Source: DATLWN01 sp964492895
Lineage (GTDB): Bacteria > Pseudomonadota > Zetaproteobacteria > Mariprofundales > Mariprofundaceae
Length of the DNA stretch: 43,327 nt
Assembly (NCBI GenBank): GCA_964492895.1
Contig: CAZBLR010000016.1
Span: 1 to 43,327, forward strand
Direction of reading: 5' to 3'
The notes below the pieces were generated by a model that saw nothing but the letters and a program-made list of their open reading frames with translations, searched no databases and was not told where the DNA came from. Both the position numbers and the translations under genes were made by a program. Below are positions 24,114 through 34,207 of the stretch, piece after piece. Position 1 is the first letter of the stretch; each line of letters begins with the position of its first letter.

Positions 24114-24746
24114 CTACTCGTGCTGCCAGGATGCGATGGACTGCAGCAGCGTCGCCTCGTCCTTGAGCTTCTCGACGTCCGTGACGAAGACGCCGAGGCG
24201 GCGGCTCTTCAGGTGCTCCAGCCAGCCGGCGAGGAACTGCCGGTAGATCTCGTCCATCAGCCTCGCATCGCCGCCGGCCTTCGGGCCGACATGGTCGGGG
24301 CTGGAGGCGATCTCGCCGCGCACGGCGATGTCCAGGTTGCCGATGATGTGGGTGGTGGCGCTGTCCAGGGCGCGGAAGCTGCCGCCGAGATCGAGGTAGA
24401 CGAGCCAGGGCGTGCCCGGCGCCAAATCGGCGACGGTGGCCGTCATCTGGGCCTTGTCCGGAATCGGGGCCGGCGAGAAGCGGTGCACGACCGGATGCAC
24501 GAAGATGCCGCGCATCAGGAAATCGAACATGCCGGGGCGGCCGACGGGCTTCAGGCCGAGGGCCTTGTCCTTCTTCAGTCGCTGGCCGGCCAGCCGCTTC
24601 GCCTCATCCGGGGTCTCGAACAGGGCGTCGTCGGGGCGCAGGTCGGCCGCGAACGCGCAGGGCAGCCAGTGCTGGCGGTCCGCCTGCAGCCGCCAGGCTT
24701 CGTCGCTGCTGGCGGACAGGGCGTCCATGCTCAGCCCCAGCTTCAT
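24114..24746 (-). CDS. Conserved-looking protein of unknown function between rnd and xthA
   Basis: A 210-residue soluble protein. The start ATG 24744-24746 shares bases with the rnd stop (ATGA), so translation is coupled; a longer reading inside rnd is rejected. It is mixed alpha/beta with RLQADRQHWLPCAFAADLRPDD, a basic segment KRLAGQRLKKDKALGLKPVGRP, VYLDLGGSFRALDS, and a notable stretch THIIGNLDIAVRGEIASS. There is no membrane span and only one cysteine. I do not recognise the family. Placement between two nucleic-acid enzymes (RNase D and exonuclease III) suggests only co-expression. Confidence 0.75.
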   Translation of the reverse strand: MKLGLSMDALSASSDEAWRLQADRQHWLPCAFAADLRPDDALFETPDEAKRLAGQRLKKDKALGLKPVGRPGMFDFLMRGIFVHPVVHRFSPAPIPDKAQMTATVADLAPGTPWLVYLDLGGSFRALDSATTHIIGNLDIAVRGEIASSPDHVGPKAGGDARLMDEIYRQFLAGWLEHLKSRRLGVFVTDVEKLKDEATLLQSIASWQHE

Positions 24747-25954
24747 GCCGGGGGGGCGGAATCGGGTTGGATGCGCTCGATCAGGGGACGGCCGGTACGC
24801 ATGTCCAGGCGCATGCACAGCTCGCCGCGGCTCATGCGCAGCAGGTCGTCGCCGATCAGGGTGCGCCGCCAGCCGTGCAGGCAGGGGATATCGGGCTCGG
24901 CATCACTGCGGTGACCGGCCCATGAGGCGAGTCGTGAAAGCTCGTCGCGGGAGGCGAGCAGGTGCGGGGAGATGCGTTCCTCATCGGCGCGCAAGCGCAT
25001 GAGGGCATCCAGCAGCTCGAGGCGCACCTCGGTGCCGTCGGTCAGGCGCTCGCGCTGGGCCGGACGCGGCCAGTCGGCCTTCGGGCAGTCGTGCCCCTGC
25101 TTCCACGCACCGATCAGTGCCTGGCCGAAGCGCTGGATCAGGCCGGCGTTCAGGCCGCGCATGCGCTCCATGTCGGCAAGCGACAGGCTCGGGCGCCGTG
25201 CCAGTTCCACCAGCAGCTCGTCGGAGATCACCCGTTTGCGCGGGATGTCCAGGCGCTTGGCCTCGTGTTCGCGCCAGGCCGCCAGCTCGCGCAGCACGGC
25301 CAGCTGCTGACCCTTCAGGCGCGTGACGCCCTTGACGCGCCAGAAGATGTTCATGCAATCGTTGTCGTAGGTGGCCGGATCGCACAGCGTGGCCATCTCC
25401 TCCTGCACCCAGCCCAGGCGGCCGGTGGCTTCGAGCTCCTGCAGCAGCGCCTGGTAGACGGGGCGCAGGTAGATCACGTCGTCGGCGGCATAGACCAGTT
25501 GCTGCCTGGCCAGCGGCCGGTTCAGCCAGTCGCTGAAGGACTCGAGCTTGGGCAGGGTGGTCTTGGCCAGGCGCTGCACCAGGTTGCCGAAGCCGACCTG
25601 CTGGCCGTAGCCGAGCAGGGCCGCGGCGATCTGGGTATCGAACAGCGGCAGGGGCAGGGCACCGGCCTCGCGCATGATGATCTCGAGATCCTGGCGGGCG
25701 GCGTGGAACACCTTGACCGAATGCGGCGCCAGCAGCAGTTCCCAGACCGGTCCCATGTCCTTGATCGCCAGCGGATCGACGAGGTAACAGCGCTCCCTGT
25801 CGGCGATCTGCAGCAGCGCGAAGTGCGGGTAATAGGTCTTTTCGCGGTGAAACTCGGTGTCCAGGTACAGGGTCTTGGCGTCGGCGAGTTCGGCGCAGAC
25901 CCGGCTGAGGGCTTCCCCGGTATCGATGTATTGGAACTTCTCTTTCGGCTCCAT
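24743..25954 (-). CDS. rnd: Ribonuclease D
   Basis: A 403-residue 3'-5' exoribonuclease acting in tRNA and stable RNA maturation (E. coli 375). The DEDDy metal-binding residues are visible: D32 and E34 (YLDTEFHRE), D89 (HAARQDLE), Y155 and D159 (YAADDVIYL). Two HRDC domains follow: the first around residues 205-285 (LKGQQLAVLRELAAWREHEAKRLDIPR), the second about 290-370. The start is ATG 25952-25954; a TTG two codons upstream is the only alternative. It is first gene of a three-gene run ending with xthA, and is divergent from serC. Confidence 0.96.
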   Translation of the reverse strand: MEPKEKFQYIDTGEALSRVCAELADAKTLYLDTEFHREKTYYPHFALLQIADRERCYLVDPLAIKDMGPVWELLLAPHSVKVFHAARQDLEIIMREAGALPLPLFDTQIAAALLGYGQQVGFGNLVQRLAKTTLPKLESFSDWLNRPLARQQLVYAADDVIYLRPVYQALLQELEATGRLGWVQEEMATLCDPATYDNDCMNIFWRVKGVTRLKGQQLAVLRELAAWREHEAKRLDIPRKRVISDELLVELARRPSLSLADMERMRGLNAGLIQRFGQALIGAWKQGHDCPKADWPRPAQRERLTDGTEVRLELLDALMRLRADEERISPHLLASRDELSRLASWAGHRSDAEPDIPCLHGWRRTLIGDDLLRMSRGELCMRLDMRTGRPLIERIQPDSAPPA

Positions 25955-26032
25955 GATCAAGCGCAGACTACCAGAGATGGTGGCGGATACCAGTCCGTGT
26001 CATGCGGATGCCGCATTGACCCTGATCGCGCA

Positions 26033-26061
26033 TTGAGGAACGCTCCGGGACGGGCTATCTT
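26033..26061 (+). promoter_or_regulatory. Candidate sigma70 promoter of serC-serA-hisZ-purA
   Basis: TTGAGG (26033-26038) and TATCTT (26056-26061) are 17 bases apart, each with four of six consensus bases. They lie 75 bases before the serC start in the 181-base gap to rnd. No attenuator or riboswitch was seen in the leader. Confidence 0.45.
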
Positions 26062-26135
26062 CTCCCGCCGTCGACGAAGCCCGCAGGCAGTCGGACACAC
26101 CGTCGCCGGATTCAGCCCGGTCAAAGGATGTAAGC

Positions 26136-27218
26136 ATGGCAAGAAAGTTCAATTTCAGTGCAGGCCCGGCCATGTTGCCGACCGCCGTGATCGAGCGCGC
26201 GCAGCAGGAGATGCCGGACTGGAACGGCTCGGGGATGTCGGTGATGGAGATGAGCCATCGCGGCAAGGAGTTCATGTCCATCGCCACCAGGGCGGAGGCC
26301 GACCTGCGCGAACTGATGGCGATTCCCGACAACTACAAGGTGCTCTTCCTGCAGGGCGGCGCCTCATCCCAGTTTGCCATGATCCCGCTGAACCTGCTGG
26401 GCGACCGGAAGGGCGCCGACTACATCAATACCGGCATGTGGTCGAAGAAGGCGATTGCCGAGGGCAAGCGCTACGGCACCGTGAACATTGCTGCGGACAC
26501 CTCCGAGAGCGGCTTCACCCGCGTGCCGACGCAGGCCGAGCTGACGCTGGACCCCGACGCGGCCTATGTGCACTACACGCCGAACGAGACCATCGGCGGT
26601 GTCGAGTTCGACTACATCCCGGACACGGGCGACGTACCGCTGGTGGCCGACATGTCCTCCACCATCCTGTCGCGCCCGGTCGATGTCTCCCGCTTCGGCA
26701 TGATCTATGCCGGCGCCCAGAAGAACATCGGTCCGGCCGGCCTGTGCATCGTGATCATCCGCGAGGACCTGCTGGGCAAGGCCGCCGCGAACACCCCGAC
26801 CATGTTCAACTACGCGGTCCACGCCGAGAACGAGTCGATGTACAACACGCCGCCGACGTACAGCTGGTATGTGGCGGGGCTGGTCTTCGAGTGGATCAAG
26901 GCGCAGGGCGGACTGGCCGCGATGGCGACGGTCAACAAGCGCAAGGCCGACAAGCTTTATGCCGCGATCGACGCCAGCGGTTTCTATGCCAGCCCGGTGG
27001 CCAACAACGCCCGTTCCTGGATGAACGTGCCGTTCACGCTGGCCAACCCAGACCTGGATGCCGATTTCCTCAAGGGTGCCTCCGCACGCGGCCTGTTGAC
27101 GCTGAAGGGCCATCGTTCCGTCGGCGGCATGCGCGCCAGCATCTACAACGCGATGCCGGAAGCGGGCGTGGATGCCCTGGTGGCGTATATGCAGGAGTTC
27201 GAACGCGACCGGGGATGA
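26136..27218 (+). CDS. serC: Phosphoserine aminotransferase
   Basis: A 360-residue class V PLP enzyme, converting 3-phosphohydroxypyruvate and glutamate to phosphoserine; it also serves pyridoxine synthesis. N-terminal FNFSAGPAMLP, MEMSHRGKEF, FLQGGASSQFAMIP (phosphate binding), HYTPNETIGG, VADMSSTILSRP and the PLP lysine K196 in AGAQKNIGPAG are all family marks; R at the C-terminus (GHRSVGGMRASIYNA) binds substrate. The length equals E. coli SerC (362). It is followed by serA after 24 bases, giving the first two steps of serine synthesis in one transcript. serB is not present. Confidence 0.98.
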   Translation: MARKFNFSAGPAMLPTAVIERAQQEMPDWNGSGMSVMEMSHRGKEFMSIATRAEADLRELMAIPDNYKVLFLQGGASSQFAMIPLNLLGDRKGADYINTGMWSKKAIAEGKRYGTVNIAADTSESGFTRVPTQAELTLDPDAAYVHYTPNETIGGVEFDYIPDTGDVPLVADMSSTILSRPVDVSRFGMIYAGAQKNIGPAGLCIVIIREDLLGKAAANTPTMFNYAVHAENESMYNTPPTYSWYVAGLVFEWIKAQGGLAAMATVNKRKADKLYAAIDASGFYASPVANNARSWMNVPFTLANPDLDADFLKGASARGLLTLKGHRSVGGMRASIYNAMPEAGVDALVAYMQEFERDRG

Positions 27219-27242
27219 TGGAGAGAAACGGGGGAGTGTCTG

Positions 27243-28829
27243 ATGCCTAAGGTGTGGATTGCCGACAAGATGAGCGAGCGGGCGGTCGAGGTCTTCCGCG
27301 CCCGCGGCATTGAGGTCGACTACCGGCCGGGGCTGTCCGACGCGGAGAAGCTGGCCATCGCCGGCGACTACGACGCCATCGCCGTGCGATCCTCCACCAA
27401 GCTCAAAGGGGGATTGCTGGAGGCGGCCACCCGCGTGAAGGTGATCGGCCGGGCCGGCATCGGCGTCGACAACATCGACGTGCCGGTCTGCTCGCGGCGC
27501 GGCATCGTCGTCATGAACACGCCGTTCGGCAATACGGTGACCACGGCGGAACTCGCCATCGCGCACCTGCTGGCCGCGGCCAGGCAGATCCCCCAGGCCA
27601 GCGCCTCCACCAAGGCCGGCAAATGGGAGAAGAACCGCTTCATGGGCATGGAGCTGACGGGCAAGAAGGCCGGCGTCATCGGGGCCGGCAACATCGGCGC
27701 CATCGTCTGTGACCGGCTCAAGGGCCTGCACATGTCCGTCCATGTCTACGACCCGTTCATCAGCAACGAGCGTGCCGAAGCCATGGGCGTGCACAAGGTC
27801 GATTCGGTCGAGACCCTGGCCGAGACCGTCGACGTGCTGACCATCCACGTGCCGCTGGTCGAGGCCACGCGCAACCTGATCGATGCCGATATCCTCGGGC
27901 GCATGAAGGACGGCGCCATCCTCGTCAATTGCGCCCGCGGCGGCATCGTCGACGAGCAGGCCCTGTATGAGGCCTGCAAGTCCGGCAAGCTGCGTGCGGC
28001 GGCGCTGGACGTGTTCGCCGAGGAGCCGGCCCGCGCGAATCCGCTGTTCGAGTTGGAGAGCGTCAGCTGCACGCCGCACATCGGCGCCTCGACCGACGAG
28101 GCGCAGGAGAACGTGGCGGTGCAGGTGGCCGAGCAGATGGCCGACTTCCTGCTGCAGGGCTCGGTGCGCAATGCCGTCAACGTGCCGTCGCTGAGCGAGG
28201 ACGAGGCGAGGCTGCTGACCCCGTACCTGCTGCTGTGCCGCAGGCTGGGCCAGCTGCAGGGCCAGATCCTGAGCCCCGGCTATACGCGGGTGGCGGTGCA
28301 TTTCGAGGGGCAGGCGGCAGGCCTGAACCGCAAGCCGCTGATCAACGCCGTGCTGCAGGGGCTGCTGGCCGAAAGCATGGAGGAGGTCAATGCCGTCAAC
28401 GCCATGATGCTGGCCAAGGAGCGGGGTATCGCCGTCGAGGAATCGGCCAGCGAGCGTTCCGAGCATTTCCTGAGCCAGATCCGCGTCGAGATCGAGGGTG
28501 ACGCCGGCCACCACAGCGTCGCCGGCACCGTCTTCGATGCCGTGCGTCCGCGCCTGGTCAGCATCGATGCCTGCGAGGTCGAGATGGCCCCGGAGGGGCG
28601 CATGCTGTTCCTGCGCAACTACGATCGCCCGGGTGTCGTCGCCGGCATCGGCGCGGCGCTGGCCGCCGCCGATATCAATATCGGCGATTTCCGGCTCGGC
28701 AGGAACCCCGATACGGCCGAGGCGATCGCCCTGGTCACCGTCGATTCGCGGCCGCCGGCGAAGGTCATGGAGGCGCTGCACGAGCTGCCGAACATCATCG
28801 ATGCGCGCTATCTGGAGCTGAAGGCATGA
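27243..28829 (+). CDS. serA: D-3-phosphoglycerate dehydrogenase (long form)
   Basis: A 528-residue NAD-dependent enzyme, first step of serine synthesis. The NAD loop is at 146-151 (IGAGNIG) and the catalytic residues are R232 (NCARGG), E260/E261 (AEEP) and H279 (TPHIGAST). After residue 315 comes the allosteric substrate-binding (ASB) domain (NVPSLS, GLNRKPLINAVLQGL). From about 455 a C-terminal ACT domain follows (RMLFLRNYDRPGVVAGIGAAL) for serine feedback. This is the Mycobacterium/Bacillus long type, unlike the 410-residue E. coli enzyme. Its TGA overlaps the ATG of hisZ. Confidence 0.97.
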   Translation: MPKVWIADKMSERAVEVFRARGIEVDYRPGLSDAEKLAIAGDYDAIAVRSSTKLKGGLLEAATRVKVIGRAGIGVDNIDVPVCSRRGIVVMNTPFGNTVTTAELAIAHLLAAARQIPQASASTKAGKWEKNRFMGMELTGKKAGVIGAGNIGAIVCDRLKGLHMSVHVYDPFISNERAEAMGVHKVDSVETLAETVDVLTIHVPLVEATRNLIDADILGRMKDGAILVNCARGGIVDEQALYEACKSGKLRAAALDVFAEEPARANPLFELESVSCTPHIGASTDEAQENVAVQVAEQMADFLLQGSVRNAVNVPSLSEDEARLLTPYLLLCRRLGQLQGQILSPGYTRVAVHFEGQAAGLNRKPLINAVLQGLLAESMEEVNAVNAMMLAKERGIAVEESASERSEHFLSQIRVEIEGDAGHHSVAGTVFDAVRPRLVSIDACEVEMAPEGRMLFLRNYDRPGVVAGIGAALAAADINIGDFRLGRNPDTAEAIALVTVDSRPPAKVMEALHELPNIIDARYLELKA

Positions 28830-29815
28830 ACAACGGCATGGATACGCGCCCGATCATCGGGGTCACCGAGGCCTTCGGCGAGCGCGCGAAGGCGTTGCGC
28901 CGCCTGCAGCGCAAGCTCCTGGACCTGTTCGCCGAAGCCGGTTTCGAGGAGGTCATCCCGCCGCTGGTCGAGCGTCCGGCGACGCTGAATTCGGGGGCCG
29001 GCATGTACCTCGGCGACGAGATGATCGTGTTCTCCGATCCGGCGGGCGCCGGCGTGCTGGCCATCCGTCCGGACATGACGCCGCAGATCGCGCGCATCGC
29101 CGCCACGCGGCTGATGCACGAGAAGGTGCTGCGCCTGTGCTATTCCGGTATGGTGCTGACGGCACGCCCCGACAGCGGCACCGGCTCCAGGCAGCAGTGG
29201 CAGACGGGCCTGGAGCTGATGGGCGAGGCCGGTGTCGACGCCGATGTGGAGGTCATCCACCTGGCGGCGATGGCCATGCGCGTGGCCGGCTTCGATCAGC
29301 CGGTGATCCAGGTCGGTCACATGGGCCTGATCCGACATCTGCTGGCCGGCAGCCGCCTGGGCCTCGATGCCTGGGCCAGGCTGCTGGCGCGCCGTTCGCC
29401 GGAGGATATCGGGCGGCAACTGGCGAACGATAGCCTGCCGGATGCGCATGCATCGCTGCTGCTGACCATGGCCTCGGGCGAATGCGGGGAGGACTGGCTG
29501 CGCCAATCCGCCCGGCCGCTGGGCGGCGAGGTGGCGAAGGCCGCCGACGAGCTGCTGCACCTGGCCGAGGCGGTGCGTGCCCGCCTGCACCGCGAGCTGG
29601 AGATCCGGGTGGATGCGGGACTGGTGCCGCATTTCCTGTACCACAGCGGCATCGTGTTTGCGGGCTATGCCGCCGGCGCGCCGCGGGCCCTGATCGATGG
29701 CGGCCGCTATGACGACATGATGAAGGCGCACGGCCGGGATATGCCGGCCACCGGCTTTTCGTGCGATTTATGGCGCTGGCTTGATGCCGGAGCGCTTCAG
29801 GAACAGGGGAACTGA
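28826..29815 (+). CDS. hisZ: ATP phosphoribosyltransferase regulatory subunit
   Basis: A 329-residue histidyl-tRNA-synthetase paralogue that pairs with the short form of HisG in the first step of histidine synthesis. The class II fold is visible: RRLQRKLLDLFAEAGFEEVIPPLVE at residues 24-50 as motif-1-like region, RPDMTPQIARIAATR (motif 2) and YSGMVLTARP. The C-terminal end has FAGYAAGAPRALIDGGRYDDMM, equivalent to HisRS histidine motif text but altered. It lacks the C-terminal anticodon domain of HisRS (length about 420), which separates the two. It overlaps serA by ATGA and sits 3 bases before purA; hisZ-purA adjacency is usual in many beta- and gammaproteobacteria. hisG is not in the window. 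Confidence 0.95.
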   Translation: MNNGMDTRPIIGVTEAFGERAKALRRLQRKLLDLFAEAGFEEVIPPLVERPATLNSGAGMYLGDEMIVFSDPAGAGVLAIRPDMTPQIARIAATRLMHEKVLRLCYSGMVLTARPDSGTGSRQQWQTGLELMGEAGVDADVEVIHLAAMAMRVAGFDQPVIQVGHMGLIRHLLAGSRLGLDAWARLLARRSPEDIGRQLANDSLPDAHASLLLTMASGECGEDWLRQSARPLGGEVAKAADELLHLAEAVRARLHRELEIRVDAGLVPHFLYHSGIVFAGYAAGAPRALIDGGRYDDMMKAHGRDMPATGFSCDLWRWLDAGALQEQGN

Positions 29816-29818
29816 TCT

Positions 29819-31110
<1,292 letters not shown>

Positions 31111-31111
<1 letters not shown>

Positions 31112-31133
31112 GGCGCGTCAGGCTGCCGCGCCC
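31111..31133. terminator. Possible bidirectional hairpin between purA and the MFS gene
   Basis: GGGCGCG (31111-31117) and CGCGCCC (31127-31133) flank a 9-base loop and overlap both stop codons. There is no T-run on either side, so it may act as a transcript end stabiliser rather than a full intrinsic terminator. Confidence 0.35.
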
Positions 31134-32350
31134 TCCGGCTGGCGGCGATGCAGCAGGATGCCCAGGGCGGCGATGGCGGCGAAGACAGCGCCGGCGATGA
31201 AGGTGGCAGCCGGACCGAGCCGCTCCCACAGCAGGCCGGCCAGGGCGCTTGCCAGCAACAGGGCGATGCCGTTGATCAGGTTGTACAGGCCGAAGGCCGT
31301 GCCGCGCAGGGCGGCGGGGGCGGCATCGGCCACCAGCTTCGAGAACAGGCCCTGGGTCATGCCCATGTGCAGCCCCCACAGGCCCACACCGGCGAACACG
31401 AGCAGCGGCGAGGCCGCCGCGGCCAGCGTCAGGTCGGCCAGGATCAGCATGGCCAGGCCGGCCAGCAACAGCGTGCGGCGGCGCAGGCGATCGGCGGCCA
31501 GGCCGGCCGGATAGGACACGGCGGCATAGACCACGTTCATGACCACCATCACCAGCGGGATATAGGCCAGGGTCAGATGCACGCTCTGGGCCCTCAGGAC
31601 CAGGAAGGCCTCGCTGAAGCGGGCCATCGTGAACACCGCTCCGAGCATCGTCACCAGCCAGAAATCCGGCGGTAGCCCGCGGATATCCTCCCGCCGGATC
31701 GGAACCCGGCCTTGCCTCGGGACGGATGCGGCGTGCCCCGGTTCGTGCACGGCGAACACCAGCAGCAGCACCGCGATGATGGCGGGGAGTACGGCCACCC
31801 ACAACACATGTCGGATGTGGTCGGCCAGCATCAGCATGCCCACCAGCGCCAGCATGGGGCCGAGGAAGGCGCCGACCGAATCCAGGGCCTGGCGCAATCC
31901 GTAGGCGGTCCCGCGCAGATGGGCCGGTACCAGGTCGGCGACCAGGGCGTCGCGCGGCGCCGTGCGGATGCCCTTGCCGACCCTGTCGGCGAAGCGGGCG
32001 CCGAAGACCCAGCCGATGCTGGTGGCCAGGGGGAAGATCGGCTTGGTCAGCGTCGACAGGCCGTAACCGAGCACCACCAGGGCCTTGCGGCGGCCCAGCC
32101 AGTCGCTCAGCACGCCCGAGAAGATGCGGGTGATGGCGGCGGTGGCCTCGGCCACGCCCTCGATGATGCCGATCGTGGCCATGCTGGCACCGAGCACGGA
32201 GGCCATGAACACGGGCAGCAGGCTGTGGATCAGCTCGGATGAGGTGTCCATGCACAGCGAGACGAGGCCCAGTGCCCAGATGCCGGAGGGCAGGGCGCTT
32301 CGGGATGCCTCGGGGCCGGGCGTCCCCGTATCCGGTGGCTTGCCGTTCAT
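31118..32350 (-). CDS. Major facilitator superfamily transporter
   Basis: A 410-residue inner membrane protein with about 12 hydrophobic segments in two halves, joined by a charged central loop (about 205-230, RQGRVPIRREDIRG). MFS motif A is GVLSDWLGRRKALVVLGYG between segments 2 and 3. The text RVGKGIRTAPRDALVADLVP after segment 4 and AYGLRQALDSVGAFLGP after it are typical of a widespread bacterial MFS subgroup of unknown substrate. The C-terminal half repeats the pattern, with AGLAADRLRRRTLLLAGL. Substrate cannot be deduced. The start ATG 32348-32350 has no strong ribosome site. It converges with purA. Confidence 0.9.
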   Translation of the reverse strand: MNGKPPDTGTPGPEASRSALPSGIWALGLVSLCMDTSSELIHSLLPVFMASVLGASMATIGIIEGVAEATAAITRIFSGVLSDWLGRRKALVVLGYGLSTLTKPIFPLATSIGWVFGARFADRVGKGIRTAPRDALVADLVPAHLRGTAYGLRQALDSVGAFLGPMLALVGMLMLADHIRHVLWVAVLPAIIAVLLLVFAVHEPGHAASVPRQGRVPIRREDIRGLPPDFWLVTMLGAVFTMARFSEAFLVLRAQSVHLTLAYIPLVMVVMNVVYAAVSYPAGLAADRLRRRTLLLAGLAMLILADLTLAAAASPLLVFAGVGLWGLHMGMTQGLFSKLVADAAPAALRGTAFGLYNLINGIALLLASALAGLLWERLGPAATFIAGAVFAAIAALGILLHRRQPEGAAA

Positions 32351-32403
32351 GCGATGGTGCTAGCGCACACGGACCGCGGGTTCAATGGCGGAAATCGCTC
32401 CGC

Positions 32404-32595
32404 TCACGCATCCTCGCGCGTCGCGTGCACGGTGACGGCGTGCGCATCGTCGATGCAGACCTGCAGGTGCATCGGACGGCAGCAGACGGGGCAATCCTCG
32501 ATCAGCGATTGACTGGCCGCGATCGTTTCGACCGAAACGTCGACGTCCTCGCCGCAGTAGGGGCAGCGGATGGCGACAGATTCCAGCGGATTCAT
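32404..32595 (-). CDS. CPXCG-motif small cysteine-rich protein
   Basis: About 63 residues. It has IRCPYCGED near the N-terminus and EDCPVCCRPMHL in the middle, four cysteines forming a zinc ribbon of the CPXCG family (Pfam PF14255). The remainder is short acidic beta strands with VQ-x-D-like VCIDDAHAVTV. The start is taken at ATG 32593-32595 for family length; ATGs at 32602 and 32605 would add 3-4 residues. No ribosome site is strong. Function unknown in the family; a nucleic acid- or metal-binding role is only assumed. It is divergent from the alcohol dehydrogenase gene. Confidence 0.85.
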   Translation of the reverse strand: MNPLESVAIRCPYCGEDVDVSVETIAASQSLIEDCPVCCRPMHLQVCIDDAHAVTVHATREDA

Positions 32596-32628
32596 ATGCG
32601 TCATCATAGCCGATGCCAGCCCGGTGTT

Positions 32629-32637
32629 TGTTATACT
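32629..32637 (+). promoter_or_regulatory. Extended -10 promoter element of the alcohol dehydrogenase gene
   Basis: TGTTATACT is a TGn extended -10 with TATACT (five of six). The -35 position (around 32609-32614, GCCGAT) is poor, as is common for extended -10 promoters. It stands 30 bases before the start codon and 18 before GAGGAG. Confidence 0.5.
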
Positions 32638-32666
32638 GCCCGCACAGCTGTTGCGAGGAGCGGATC

Positions 32667-33848
32667 ATGATGGCGGATTTTCGTTTTGCGGCCACGCCGC
32701 ATATCCATTTCGGCGCCGGATCGCGTGACCGGCTTGCCGATATCCTGGAAACCTACGGTCGGCGGGTGCTGCTGGTCACCGGCGCGCGTTCGTTCGACGA
32801 CTCACCCTTGTGCCAGGCCCTGTCTACGGCTTTGCAGGCGCGATTCGAGCTTGCGCGGGTGCGCGTCAGCGGCGAACCGTCGCCGGCGCTGGTGGACGGG
32901 GCCGTGGCCGAATTCCGAGGCCTTGCCGCGGATGTCGTGGTCGGCATCGGCGGGGGCAGCACCATGGATGCGGCCAAGGCGATCGCCGGTCTGCTGCCGT
33001 CGGGACATTCGGTGCTCGATTATCTGGAGGGGGTCGGCCGTGGCAGGGACTATCCCGGACCCTCGACGCCGTTCGTGGCGCTTCCCACCACGGCGGGAAC
33101 GGGTGGGGAAACGAGCAAGAACGCCGTGCTGTCCGAACAGGGGCCGCATGGATTCAAGAAATCGTTCCGCGACGAACGGCTGGTGGCGCGCCATGTCATC
33201 CTCGATCCGGAACTGGGCTTGTCCTGCCCCCCGGACATCACCGCCGCCTGCGGCATGGATGCCCTGACGCAACTGCTCGAATCCTATGTGTCCAGCGGTG
33301 CCAATCCGATGACCGACGCCCTGGCGGCCAGCGGCCTGGCCGAGCTCGCGGCCAGCCTGCTGCCCGCGGTGCGCCACGGGGATGACCTGGCATCGCGTAG
33401 CGGCATGCTCTACGCATCATCGATGTCGGGTCTGACGCTGGCCAATGCCGGCCTCGGTTCGGTGCACGGCCTGGCTTCGCCGCTCGGCGCCTTCTTCCCG
33501 ATTCCCCACGGCGTGGTCTGCGGCACGCTCGTGCACGAGGCCACCCGCATGAATATCGCCTGCATGCACGATCGGGATCCCGGGAATCCGGCCATGATCA
33601 GGTATGCCGAGGCGGGCCGGATCCTGCTGGACAACCCCGACCTGGACGATGAAGCGGCGAGGCGCGCGTTATTGGCGTTGCTGGACGACTGGACGGATAT
33701 GCTGGCGATGCCGCGTCTTTCGACCTATGGCATGACGACGGCGGATATCCCGCGCATCGTGGCGAATGCTCGCGGCAACAGCATGCGCACCAATCCGATC
33801 CGGCTGGAGGACGGGGAATTGGCCGAATTGCTGAAGCGTCGCCTCTAA
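32667..33848 (+). CDS. Iron-containing (type III) alcohol dehydrogenase family protein
   Basis: A 393-residue NAD(P)-dependent enzyme; the start ATG 32667 follows GAGGAG by six bases. The nucleotide loop is VVGIGGGSTMDAAKA (residues 91-105), then ALPTTAGTGGETSKNAV, DPELGLSCPPDITAACGMDALTQLLESYVS, SVHGLASPLGA and IPHGVVCG. Compared with FucO-type enzymes, metal ligands D198, H267 and H281 are present but the second ligand position (residue 202) is Gln rather than His. The TQLLE variant seems to be a subfamily trait seen elsewhere, so metal use may differ rather than be lost. Substrate unknown; no pathway genes adjoin. Confidence 0.9.
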   Translation: MMADFRFAATPHIHFGAGSRDRLADILETYGRRVLLVTGARSFDDSPLCQALSTALQARFELARVRVSGEPSPALVDGAVAEFRGLAADVVVGIGGGSTMDAAKAIAGLLPSGHSVLDYLEGVGRGRDYPGPSTPFVALPTTAGTGGETSKNAVLSEQGPHGFKKSFRDERLVARHVILDPELGLSCPPDITAACGMDALTQLLESYVSSGANPMTDALAASGLAELAASLLPAVRHGDDLASRSGMLYASSMSGLTLANAGLGSVHGLASPLGAFFPIPHGVVCGTLVHEATRMNIACMHDRDPGNPAMIRYAEAGRILLDNPDLDDEAARRALLALLDDWTDMLAMPRLSTYGMTTADIPRIVANARGNSMRTNPIRLEDGELAELLKRRL

Positions 33849-33899
33849 GCTCCCAAAAACCAGGCTCCCCAAAACCCGCGAATGCGATAAGATGCGCCC

Positions 33900-34205
33900 A
33901 TGCACGACGAAGATGGCGATCAGGCGTACCAGACGGCGGCCGAGCAGGCGGTCGATCTGGGGAACAAGCTGGCGGAGTCCGACCCGGATGCCGACCTGTG
34001 GGATATCGCGGACGGCATCCTGGCCGGCGCGGTGCAGTACTGGCTGTATTCCCGCCAGCCCTGCGAAGATCCGCGCTGCGAGGATTGTGCCCCCATGCGT
34101 ACGGCCGAATCACGGATGGCGGCGTTGCGGCAGCTGGTGGAGCAGGCCGCGAGCGACAGCGAATACTATCATTCCCCGCACGACCTGAACGCCGGCCGCG
34201 CCTGA
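33900..34205 (+). CDS. Small acidic protein of unknown function
   Basis: A 101-residue acidic soluble protein. Residues 8-30 are helical (AYQTAAEQAVDLGNKLAES), then DLWDIADGILAGAVQYWLYSRQPC, a Cys cluster (PCEDPRCEDCAPM, residues 54-66, three cysteines) and a C-terminal helix ending with YYHSPHDLNAGRA. The cysteine spacing C-x4-C-x2-C could hold a metal with a further ligand. I do not recognise a family. The ATG has only a weak upstream purine run. It converges with pgsA (2 bases between stops) and follows the dehydrogenase by 51 bases. Confidence 0.65.
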   Translation: MHDEDGDQAYQTAAEQAVDLGNKLAESDPDADLWDIADGILAGAVQYWLYSRQPCEDPRCEDCAPMRTAESRMAALRQLVEQAASDSEYYHSPHDLNAGRA

Positions 34206-34207
34206 GT

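Noticed and set aside
26364..28781. Open frame of 805 codons on the minus strand opposite serC and serA
   Set aside because: Antisense of two secure genes; composition is rich in His, Arg, Gly and Asp as in other shadows.
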